Source: Heliomicrobium gestii
GTDB taxonomy: Bacteria; Bacillota; Desulfitobacteriia; Heliobacteriales; Heliobacteriaceae
Length of the DNA stretch: 64,000 nucleotides
NCBI RefSeq assembly: GCF_009877435.1
Contig: NZ_WXEX01000006.1
Coordinates: forward strand, 124,001-188,000
Reading direction: 5' to 3'
The notes beneath the pieces were generated by a model that made no database searches, was not told where the DNA came from, and saw nothing but the letters and a program-made list of their open reading frames with translations. Every line of letters begins with the position of its first letter. The first letter of the stretch is position 1. The position numbers were made by a program, and so were the translations under genes. Shown piece after piece: positions 38,313 to 45,101 of this stretch.

Positions 38313-40580
38313 TTAGTTAATGGTTACCGTTTGGGTGGCGCCATCCCACTTGGCGGAGATGCCCAGGGCTTGAGCAACCCAGCCAACCGGCAGCATGACA
38401 CGGCCGGGGGCGACGATCTCGGGAGCGGTATCCATCTGAATCGAAACACCGTTGACGGTCATGATGTTGCTGCCGATGGTCATTTTCACGACGCGGTCGC
38501 CTTTGATGAGGACGACGCTCTGGTCATTGCTGTTGAACATCATGTTGCTGTCATTGACGCCGACAGCTTGGGCCACATAGCGGACGGGCAGGTAGGTGCG
38601 GTCATTTTTGATATAGGGGGCTACATCCATCGTCGATTCCACACCGCCGATGTTCAGTTTGCTGTTGCCGATTTGGAAGAGGGCGGTGCGTTTTTGTTCG
38701 CCGGGAGCCGGGGTGATGACTTTGGCCACGGTCACTTGGACAGCGGTGCTTTGGTCGAATTCGCCGGGGTCGATGACGCCGGCATTGCCGGATACTTCTG
38801 CGCCGGTGTTGTCATAGTACTTAGCGGCGTCTTTGTCGTTTTCCACGACGGCGCTGCCTTTGATCTTGGCGGTGACGTCACCTTCGGGAATGGTCCGGTT
38901 AAGGTCTGCTTTGATATCGGAGATCTTGACCTTGCTGGCTTGGGTACTGCCGGCTTTGACAGGGATCGTCAGGAAGGAGCCGTCCTTGGAGATGTTGTCC
39001 GTATCCAGTTCCAGGTTGCCTTCGACCACTTGGACGGTCGGGGTGGAGGACCATTCGACGCCGTCAGACAGTTCCACCATGATGTTCCGGTAGGCGCCGT
39101 CAATCTTGTCGCTCATGATCCGGCCTTTATCGGTCTCGGCGATGACGATATCGCTCAGGGCTTGGTTCTTGACGCCGACGCGAAGCTCCCGAGCTTCGGC
39201 GGTGGCAGTGACGGCTTGCACGGCTTTGCCCAGAATGGCTTCGCCTTGGGCGCCGGCACGACCGGATACAACAGCTTTGATATCCCCTTGGGCGTCGCCC
39301 TTCACGGAGACTTCCAGCGTTACTTCGAGTTCGGCTTTGCTGGTTCCGACGCCGTTGCCGGTGTAGGTGAACTCGATATAGCTGTCTTTGCCATTTACGG
39401 TCGGCTCGACAAAGGCATCACTGGCGCCCGTTTTGACGTCCCAGTTTTTGATGTTGGTCACTTTGACCCAAGAGGGCAGATCCACGCGAATTTTACGTCC
39501 TTTGAACAGGGAGCCGGCGATGTTTTCTTTGATGCTGAGCTTGGTCAATTCGTTGTCATACTGACCGGCCAGGGCGGTTTTCAATTCGCCTTTGGCGGCG
39601 ATGGCTGTGCCATAGTCGGCGTAGGTAGCCACAGTGATGTCGGCGTCGGACACGTCGCCTGTTTTTCCTTCTACAGAAGCGACGATATCGCCGTATTTCG
39701 CATCAGAACCGACATTGATGCCAGGGGTGATTTCAATGATGCCGCGGTCGGCGCCGGTGCCGCTGAGGTCGCCATATACCTTCAGGGTGCGGTCGCCATC
39801 GACAACGGTCGTGAAGGTGACGCCGCTGAAGCCGGCCAGGCCGTTGACCAGGGTGTCGTTGGCATCCAGAGCATCGTCAATCCATTTGTAGTTGTTGGGC
39901 AGTTTGACGGTAAAGAGGGGGTCTTTTGTGGTATCCGTCGCCGTTACTTTCTCCAGCGATCCGGCATAGTTTTCTTCGATGCGAATGATACCGCCACGGG
40001 CATCCTGCTCACCAATGGTTTGGACTTTGATGCAGGAAGCAGCGGTCTTCTGTCCCGTTGCCACACGGCCGATAACATACTTGCCGCCGGTGACGCCGGA
40101 GTCAAGGGGATTAACGGTCGCTTCAATATCGCCGCCGTCAAATCCATCCACTTTAATCAGCGGTTGAATGGAGATCATGTCTTGGATATTGTTGTCCTGG
40201 AGGCCGGAAGGCGTTTGAATCGTCAAGGTGTAGTCGCCGCTTTTGGTAACAGTGAATCCATAGTGACTGCCACTGTTGGAGAGTGGTTTGACGCCATCAA
40301 CGGGGTCGTTGTAGTAAACCATATCGTAGACAGCGTTAGAGGCAAACTTGATTCCCGAGGGCAGTGTATAGGTGAAGGAAGTCGCTCCTTGGATATCATT
40401 GGTGAAATCGCTATCTTCTTTCAAGGTCAGTTTGCCCAGCTTGACACTGGTCGCATCGTCTGCGATGCTCTTTACAATATCAACAGAGTTGTTGGACATG
40501 GCCATCGCTGCCGGAGTCAGCATCGTCGTCATGATTAAGGCTGTGGAAATAGAAGCGACTGTCTTTTTCAGCTTGTTCAC
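38313..40580 (-). CDS. Large secreted surface protein, paralog of its downstream neighbour
   Basis: A 755-residue protein with the same plan as the next gene: signal peptide (SISTALIMTTMLTPAAMA), N-terminal NNSVDIVKSIADDATSVKLG, a beta-rich middle with matching segments (EENYAGSL, GGKYVIGRVATGQKT, EARELRVGVKNQ), and a C-terminal stalk domain (TYLPVRYVAQAVGVND, GRVMLPVGWVAQALGISAKW). The GTG start has AGGAGG seven to eight bases upstream. Duplication with divergence is clear. No ECF-type promoter was found ahead of it, so the two genes are probably regulated differently. It may be an S-layer-like coat protein or a glycan acceptor; this is inference. Confidence 0.85.
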   Translation of the reverse strand: MNKLKKTVASISTALIMTTMLTPAAMAMSNNSVDIVKSIADDATSVKLGKLTLKEDSDFTNDIQGATSFTYTLPSGIKFASNAVYDMVYYNDPVDGVKPLSNSGSHYGFTVTKSGDYTLTIQTPSGLQDNNIQDMISIQPLIKVDGFDGGDIEATVNPLDSGVTGGKYVIGRVATGQKTAASCIKVQTIGEQDARGGIIRIEENYAGSLEKVTATDTTKDPLFTVKLPNNYKWIDDALDANDTLVNGLAGFSGVTFTTVVDGDRTLKVYGDLSGTGADRGIIEITPGINVGSDAKYGDIVASVEGKTGDVSDADITVATYADYGTAIAAKGELKTALAGQYDNELTKLSIKENIAGSLFKGRKIRVDLPSWVKVTNIKNWDVKTGASDAFVEPTVNGKDSYIEFTYTGNGVGTSKAELEVTLEVSVKGDAQGDIKAVVSGRAGAQGEAILGKAVQAVTATAEARELRVGVKNQALSDIVIAETDKGRIMSDKIDGAYRNIMVELSDGVEWSSTPTVQVVEGNLELDTDNISKDGSFLTIPVKAGSTQASKVKISDIKADLNRTIPEGDVTAKIKGSAVVENDKDAAKYYDNTGAEVSGNAGVIDPGEFDQSTAVQVTVAKVITPAPGEQKRTALFQIGNSKLNIGGVESTMDVAPYIKNDRTYLPVRYVAQAVGVNDSNMMFNSNDQSVVLIKGDRVVKMTIGSNIMTVNGVSIQMDTAPEIVAPGRVMLPVGWVAQALGISAKWDGATQTVTIN

Positions 40581-40709
40581 AAAAGTTCCTCCTACATTTT
40601 AGTGATTGCTTTCTTTTTCTCTTCCGGTCTCTTGGCTTTGTGCTGTCGTCTTTATCGCGGCAGCATCCCCCCTTTATCTATCGTCATCAGGTCGATTGGT
40701 TGTCTGTTT

Positions 40710-40740
40710 GCCGTCTGATATAAAAGTTCGCGCCGTCTGA
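40710..40740. repeat. Direct repeat GCCGTCTGA with 22-base period, possible operator
   Basis: Two perfect copies of GCCGTCTGA (40710 to 40718 and 40732 to 40740) lie in the 284-base divergent region between the second surface-protein gene and the beta-propeller gene. The 22-base period puts them on nearly the same face of the helix, as in two-site operators. The rest of this region holds no recognised gene; only a plus-strand promoter was seen. Confidence 0.4.
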
Positions 40741-40802
40741 CCCCTTTCTGTCCATCGCCATTCATCCATTTTATTCCTTATCATCTCTGCACCGTCAGGT
40801 AG

Positions 40803-40832
40803 TTGTGTTCTCTTTCGCAGAACCGATATAAT
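40803..40832 (+). promoter_or_regulatory. Sigma-A-type promoter for the beta-propeller gene
   Basis: TTGTGT (40803 to 40808) and a perfect TATAAT (40827 to 40832) are 18 bases apart. The start of transcription would be about 25 bases before the ATG, close to the AAAGGAGGGGG ribosome site. Confidence 0.55.
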
Positions 40833-40864
40833 GAAGGTACTTAAAATCAAAAGGAGGGGGTTTC

Positions 40865-42268
40865 ATGGCTACACGTTTTCTAATTCAGTTATTCGCAATG
40901 ACCATCTTCTTTCTGTCTCTTGTCCCTGCTGCCCTCGCTTCAATGGAATGGCGTTCTACAGGGCCGCAAACTCCTGCACAGGTGATCAAAGCTACGAAGG
41001 ATCTGCCGCCGGAACAGTACTATCTATTGATGGACGGCAAACTCTACCGGGCCAACAGTGATGATGCGTTTACCTTGCTTAGCAACGACAAGGTCTGGGA
41101 CACTTATGTCAAGGACGACGGAACCCTGTATGCGCTAAAGGGAGCGGATAAAAAGTCCTTGACGATTGAGAAATGGGACAACGCCCTGCAACAGTGGTCA
41201 AAAGTCTGTAATGCCCCAGAGGACACCGTACATTTTGCTGTCGCCTCGAACGGAGCTGTCATTTTCGGGATCAATCGTCCCGGCACGCACATATGGAAAC
41301 TGAACTTGACCCCGGCCGGCGACGCCAACTGGATCCAGAAATCCGAAAACGGCGGATACCGTTTTGCATCCACTCCTGATGGGATCGTCTTCACCCGAGA
41401 AGAACAAGAGGTGGGCAACAAACGCAGCACGGATTATGGTTCTACATGGCGGACTGTTCAGGGAGCGGAAACCTTTGAACAGTACTACGTCTCGCCGAAT
41501 TACAGAGAAGACGACTCCGTCTTCGCAATCAGCGGTCACGGGAGGGTATATAAGTCCACCAGCCGTGGCGAGGCTTGGACCGATGCGACGGACGGAATCG
41601 AGCAGCATCCTCCCTTTACCGCCTTGGCCTTTTCGCCCAGTTTCAATCAGGATCAGACGCTGTACGTGGCGGATAAAGAGGGAAAGCTCTATATTTCAAA
41701 AGATCGCGCAGCTTCCTGGGCTTCTATCAATGTGCATCTCCCCGGAGGACAGACCTTAACCAGCCTGGTTATCTTGCCGAATCAAAAGATTGTCGCCGGA
41801 ACCGACAGAGGCCCTGTGCTTCTGAAAGACACCACTCCCGCCTCATCGAAACCGCCGAAGACGCAGAAGGAACCTATGTCGGTTACCTTTACCCTCGGCA
41901 AAGACACCTACCGGATCAACAATGACGAGTGGCAAATGGACGCGCTTCCCTATTATAAAAATGACCGTCTCTATGTGCCGGTCCGATATCTGTCCAATGG
42001 ACTCGGGATAACTGACAAGAATATTCAATGGAATGATGAAACCCATGAAGTGACACTGACCAGAGGCGCTCAGAAGGTCAAATTGTACACAGACAAACGG
42101 GTAATGCTCGTAAATGACAAGGCCACGTTGATCGATGTCTATCCTGAGATGACGAATGACCGCCTCTACCTGCCGATGCGCTGGGTTGCCGAGGCTTTTG
42201 GCGCCACCGTCTCCTGGAACGCCTATGACCGCGCAGCTACCCTCGTTTACGAAAAAAACGCAGAATGA
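40865..42268 (+). CDS. Secreted beta-propeller (Ycf48/BNR-like) protein with C-terminal stalk domain
   Basis: The 467-residue protein has a signal peptide (LFAMTIFFLSLVPAALA) and a propeller of about 320 residues with BNR-like turns (RSTDYGSTWRTV, YKSTSRGEAWTDA, YISKDRAASWASI). The final 120 residues are a CuAO-like stalk domain (RLYVPVRYLSNGLGITDKN, RLYLPMRWVAEAFGATVSW). The same C-terminal module ends the two large surface proteins transcribed away from it, so it may share their location. Ycf48-like propellers help assemble protein complexes in photosynthetic organisms, but no such role can be read here. AAAGGAGGGGG precedes the ATG. Confidence 0.83.
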   Translation: MATRFLIQLFAMTIFFLSLVPAALASMEWRSTGPQTPAQVIKATKDLPPEQYYLLMDGKLYRANSDDAFTLLSNDKVWDTYVKDDGTLYALKGADKKSLTIEKWDNALQQWSKVCNAPEDTVHFAVASNGAVIFGINRPGTHIWKLNLTPAGDANWIQKSENGGYRFASTPDGIVFTREEQEVGNKRSTDYGSTWRTVQGAETFEQYYVSPNYREDDSVFAISGHGRVYKSTSRGEAWTDATDGIEQHPPFTALAFSPSFNQDQTLYVADKEGKLYISKDRAASWASINVHLPGGQTLTSLVILPNQKIVAGTDRGPVLLKDTTPASSKPPKTQKEPMSVTFTLGKDTYRINNDEWQMDALPYYKNDRLYVPVRYLSNGLGITDKNIQWNDETHEVTLTRGAQKVKLYTDKRVMLVNDKATLIDVYPEMTNDRLYLPMRWVAEAFGATVSWNAYDRAATLVYEKNAE

Positions 42269-42270
42269 AA

Positions 42271-42298
42271 GGAATGAGTGGAACTTTCCACTCATTCC
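42271..42298 (+). terminator. Hairpin after the beta-propeller gene, overlapping an ECF-type promoter
   Basis: GGAATGAGTGG and CCACTCATTCC form a perfect 11-base stem with a six-base loop, three bases after the stop codon. Only a weak T tract follows. The loop and right arm contain the -35 and spacer of the next promoter. Confidence 0.55.
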
Positions 42299-42308
42299 TC
42301 TTGTCTAA
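42280..42308 (+). promoter_or_regulatory. ECF sigma-type promoter for the sigma factor gene
   Basis: GGAACTT, 16 bases, GTCTAA matches the sigma-E-type ECF consensus and lies about 48 bases before the sigma factor start. Autoregulation is usual for ECF factors. The same motif and spacing recur before one large surface-protein gene. Confidence 0.72.
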
Positions 42309-42355
42309 TGTAATGTCACTGGTTTTGTTCTGGTGATTGATGGGGGAGAGGAATT

Positions 42356-42964
42356 CTGTCTGATCATAAAGATCTCATCCTCGCCGCCCAGTCCGGCGAC
42401 AGCCAAGCGTTTTCACAGCTCGTGGAACTGTACCAAAAACGTGTCTACGGTTTAGCCGTACACCTGACCGGTAATCTCGATGATGCGAATGATTTGGCGC
42501 AAGAAGCGTTCATCCGCGCCTATCGATATATCGGAAGCTTCCGGTTAGAGTCCGATTTTGGCACTTGGCTGCACCGGATTACGGTGAACACGTGGATCAA
42601 TATGAATCGCAAAGGCCGCAATGTGGTCATTGAGTCTTTGGATGAGGACTGGAATGACAGCACCAAGGCCAGTCGAGAGGTGGCTGCCACGACAGGCGAC
42701 CCGCTCGAAGCCTTCGAATCGGCAGAATTCAAGACCATGCTTCATCAGGCGCTCCAGCAGTTGTCCGATGAACACCGGACCGTCTTGGTTCTGCGAGAGA
42801 TCTACGATTATTCCTATGAAGAGATTGCGACGGCGACCGAGACTTCTCTCGGCACGGTGAAGTCTCGCATCAACCGGGCCAAGTCGCAGATGCGCAGTGT
42901 CTTATCATCGTTAGCCGGTCAGTTTGGCTTTCTTCTGCCTGGTGAGACGACACAAAGGAGGTGA
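42356..42964 (+). CDS. ECF RNA polymerase sigma factor (sigma-70 family)
   Basis: A 202-residue protein with region 2 (LVELYQKRVYGLAVHLTGNL, DDANDLAQEAFIRAYRYI, FGTWLHRITVNTWIN) and region 4 (LSDEHRTVLVLREIYDYSYE, then TSLGTVKSRINRAKSQMR). The first in-frame ATG or GTG is too far downstream: GTG at 42422 would remove about 22 residues that match region 2 (SDHKDLILAAQSGDSQAFSQ). The best start is CTG at 42356, just after GGGGGAGAGG. ATT at 42353 is another non-standard option. It directs transcription of a stress- or envelope-type regulon and is followed by its likely anti-sigma gene. Confidence 0.9.
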   Translation: MSDHKDLILAAQSGDSQAFSQLVELYQKRVYGLAVHLTGNLDDANDLAQEAFIRAYRYIGSFRLESDFGTWLHRITVNTWINMNRKGRNVVIESLDEDWNDSTKASREVAATTGDPLEAFESAEFKTMLHQALQQLSDEHRTVLVLREIYDYSYEEIATATETSLGTVKSRINRAKSQMRSVLSSLAGQFGFLLPGETTQRR

Positions 42965-42969
42965 GCATC

Positions 42970-43971
42970 ATGAAGCCCGTTCGTAACGGCATGACACAAG
43001 TTCATGAGTTTGAGTTGTGGCGGCAGGCCGAACTGGCGTTACGGCAGCTTCCACTGGAGATGCAGCCTCCTGATCGTTTTGCCGCTCAAATAATGGAACG
43101 CATCGCCCGGGAACAGATAACACCGCTTCCCGTACCGTCGTCATCAACCCGTCCGGTTGATATGCGTCGCTGGGTGGCTTCCGCCGCTGTATTTCTGCTG
43201 GCCCTTGGGACAGGAAGTGGCGTCTATGTGGCGATGCAATCGTCATCGCCGACAGGTCCTTCTCCTTCCGTGGTGGCGCAACAAGATGTTGTTCCAGACT
43301 CACTGCCGAAACAAAGTGCAGGGGATGTCAGCAAATCTTCTGTAGCGAATGGCGAGACCCCGAGTCAGGCAGACGACCTGTCTGGGAATTCTCCTGCCAA
43401 CGCTCCCAAAGTGACCGTTCAGACCCCACAATCGTCGGTAGGAAAAAGCCAACCGTCGGTTGCGCCGGTCGCTCCCCCACCGGATACGGCAAACGATCTC
43501 TCCGTAGCCAAAAGTGAGAGGACCTACCTGTTAAGCAAGCCCATGGTCATTCAACGGACACTTCTTCGCTATCGCGTCGCTTCTCTTGACACCAGCGTCG
43601 AAGCCGTGAAAAAAGCAATCGCCCAGGTCAACGGACAGCTTGGCAGTGTGAGCTTGCAGCAGTCTCAAGGACTTACCATTCAGAACCTGACGGTTAAGTT
43701 GCCGCCTGATCGACTGCAAGCGTTTATTCAGGCGCTCTCACTTGGCGCGCTGGTGGAAAACAAGAGCGACAATCAGGATGTGACGAACAGCTATCAGGAT
43801 ATGGTAACACAGGTCAATTTCCTGAAAGGTCAGTTGAGCACGACCCCTGCGGCGCAACAACCTGCCTTGTCAAATAAGATTCAATCGTTAGAACGGCAAA
43901 TTACTACCTTGGACCAGGAATCAGCCACGCATACCGTGGTTCTGATGATGGAAACAGAAAATGGACAATGA
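42970..43971 (+). CDS. Putative membrane anti-sigma factor with DUF4349-like outer domain
   Basis: The 333-residue protein has a cytoplasmic N-terminus of about 67 residues (FELWRQAELALRQLPLEMQP), one membrane helix (WVASAAVFLLALGTGSGVYV), a Ser/Pro/Thr/Gln-rich linker and an outer domain with long helices (TLLRYRVASLDTSVEAVKKA; LKGQLSTTPAAQQPALSNKI). The outer part resembles DUF4349. It starts six bases after the sigma gene, with AGGAGG eight bases before the ATG (the GTG at 42961 lies at the ribosome site). The pair fits a sigma/anti-sigma unit that senses envelope state, by context; no zinc-finger anti-sigma motif is seen. Confidence 0.75.
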   Translation: MKPVRNGMTQVHEFELWRQAELALRQLPLEMQPPDRFAAQIMERIAREQITPLPVPSSSTRPVDMRRWVASAAVFLLALGTGSGVYVAMQSSSPTGPSPSVVAQQDVVPDSLPKQSAGDVSKSSVANGETPSQADDLSGNSPANAPKVTVQTPQSSVGKSQPSVAPVAPPPDTANDLSVAKSERTYLLSKPMVIQRTLLRYRVASLDTSVEAVKKAIAQVNGQLGSVSLQQSQGLTIQNLTVKLPPDRLQAFIQALSLGALVENKSDNQDVTNSYQDMVTQVNFLKGQLSTTPAAQQPALSNKIQSLERQITTLDQESATHTVVLMMETENGQ

Positions 43972-43986
43972 TGCTACCGATTACTA

Positions 43987-44023
43987 GACTGTCGACAACG
44001 AACTTTGTCGACAGTCTTTTTTT
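43987..44023 (+). terminator. Rho-independent terminator of the sigma/anti-sigma operon
   Basis: GACTGTCGACAA and TTGTCGACAGTC form a perfect 12-base stem with a six-base loop, followed directly by seven T. It lies 16 bases after the anti-sigma stop codon. Confidence 0.93.
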
Positions 44024-44106
44024 CTGGCCCAAATTAGGTTCGTCGGCGGGGAACTTTGGGAATGTCAAAATTGGGTTAATGTGTAGCAAGTTAGGCTGTG
44101 TCATTA

Positions 44107-44135
44107 TTGATTTTTTTGTAATTTCGAGATATATT
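44107..44135 (+). promoter_or_regulatory. Sigma-A-type promoter for the small secreted protein
   Basis: TTGATT and TATATT are separated by exactly 17 bases in AT-rich DNA. The start site would be about 25 bases before the ATG. A GGAACTT at 44050 lies further upstream but has no good ECF -10 partner. Confidence 0.65.
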
Positions 44136-44167
44136 AGGAAATAAATATTTTGCAAGGAGTGGTGATT

Positions 44168-45013
44168 ATGGTGAATCGGAAAGTCGTGATTGGAGCATTC
44201 GTTCTCTTTCTACTAACACTGACCTTTGCATCGAGCGCATTTGCGGCCACAAATAACAGTGTCAGTGACCTCCCCGTTGTCGACGCCGACAAGAATGAAC
44301 AAAAATTAGGGGTTTTGTCTTTACAGGAGGATCCCGATTTCCCAGAGGATCTTCAGTCTAACGGTACGGTAACGATTGAGTTTCCACCAGGAGTGACGAT
44401 TGACGACACGTCAGTTAGTGTAGAGAAAATGGTCTATTGGCAAGTATATCCAGACGAATTTGATGTGATTACGCACTTCGGTGGTCAAGTAAGAAAAATT
44501 GACGATTCTGTGTTACAAATCACCCTACCCAACACGTCACGTCAAAACAGAGAAGCCATCACCATAACGCCTTACGTCAAAGTGGGCACTATTTTAGGGG
44601 ATAACATCGAGGTTCGGATTGACGGTTCCGACGCGGGAATTACCAACGGGACATACGAATTAGCGAAAGTTAGTTCCCCCACAGATCCGAATAAACCCAT
44701 AATTCTTTTTAACTTATCTGATCCGGACCTGTCTATAGACGGTACAATGGCAACGATAAGCACCAACGTATTTCCCTTAAGTTCAAAGGGAATTGACCGT
44801 CCAGCTACAATCGCATTTCTTTTACTTGACGGAAACGAGCCCATTCAAATGGCCGCACTGACAGGCGACTTAGTAAATAAACGTCTCCAGGCTTCTTTCC
44901 AACTTACGAAGAACCAGAATTATTCCTTCAAATGTGTTGTCTGGGAAGACGTGAAACACCGCAGGCCATTGTCATCTGAAAAAACAGTTTCCATTTCGCC
45001 CACAATGCCTTAA
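44168..45013 (+). CDS. Small secreted protein matching the N-terminal domain of the large surface proteins
   Basis: The 281-residue protein has a signal peptide (VIGAFVLFLLTLTFASSAFA) and starts ATNNSVSDLPVVDADKNEQK, then LGVLSLQEDPDFPEDLQ and FPPGVTI. The NNSV, LGxLxLxEDxDxP and P(S/P)GV elements, and a downstream ITPYVKV...GDNIEVRIDGSDAGITNGTY-like order, align with the N-terminal domain of both large surface proteins. It lacks their middle and stalk domains. It could be a stand-alone version that interacts with them. AAGGAG lies eight bases before the ATG; an in-frame start at 44150 is less likely. It has its own promoter and terminator. Confidence 0.75.
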   Translation: MVNRKVVIGAFVLFLLTLTFASSAFAATNNSVSDLPVVDADKNEQKLGVLSLQEDPDFPEDLQSNGTVTIEFPPGVTIDDTSVSVEKMVYWQVYPDEFDVITHFGGQVRKIDDSVLQITLPNTSRQNREAITITPYVKVGTILGDNIEVRIDGSDAGITNGTYELAKVSSPTDPNKPIILFNLSDPDLSIDGTMATISTNVFPLSSKGIDRPATIAFLLLDGNEPIQMAALTGDLVNKRLQASFQLTKNQNYSFKCVVWEDVKHRRPLSSEKTVSISPTMP

Positions 45014-45038
45014 TCATCCATTTTACACTACTAGAAGA

Positions 45039-45078
45039 AAACACCGCTTCTAAGTCTGACGGCTTAAAAGCGGTGTTT
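45039..45078. terminator. Hairpin between convergent genes, probably bidirectional
   Basis: AAACACCGCTT and AAGCGGTGTTT form a perfect 11-base stem, with further CTTA/TAAG-like pairing inside. T-rich DNA follows on both strands. It lies between the small secreted protein and the convergent protease gene. Confidence 0.8.
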
Positions 45079-45101
45079 ATCTTTTGTCCGGTGGATAATG
45101 G

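Noticed and set aside
38256-40538. Plus-strand open frame of 760 codons opposite the second coat-protein gene
   Set aside because: Same explanation as for its paralog. The resemblance between the two antisense products follows from the duplication of the sense genes.
44050-44079. Third ECF-type promoter before the small secreted protein
   Set aside because: GGAACTT is present, but the sequence at the right spacing (GGGTTA) matches only half of GTCTAA, and a better sigma-A-type promoter lies downstream.
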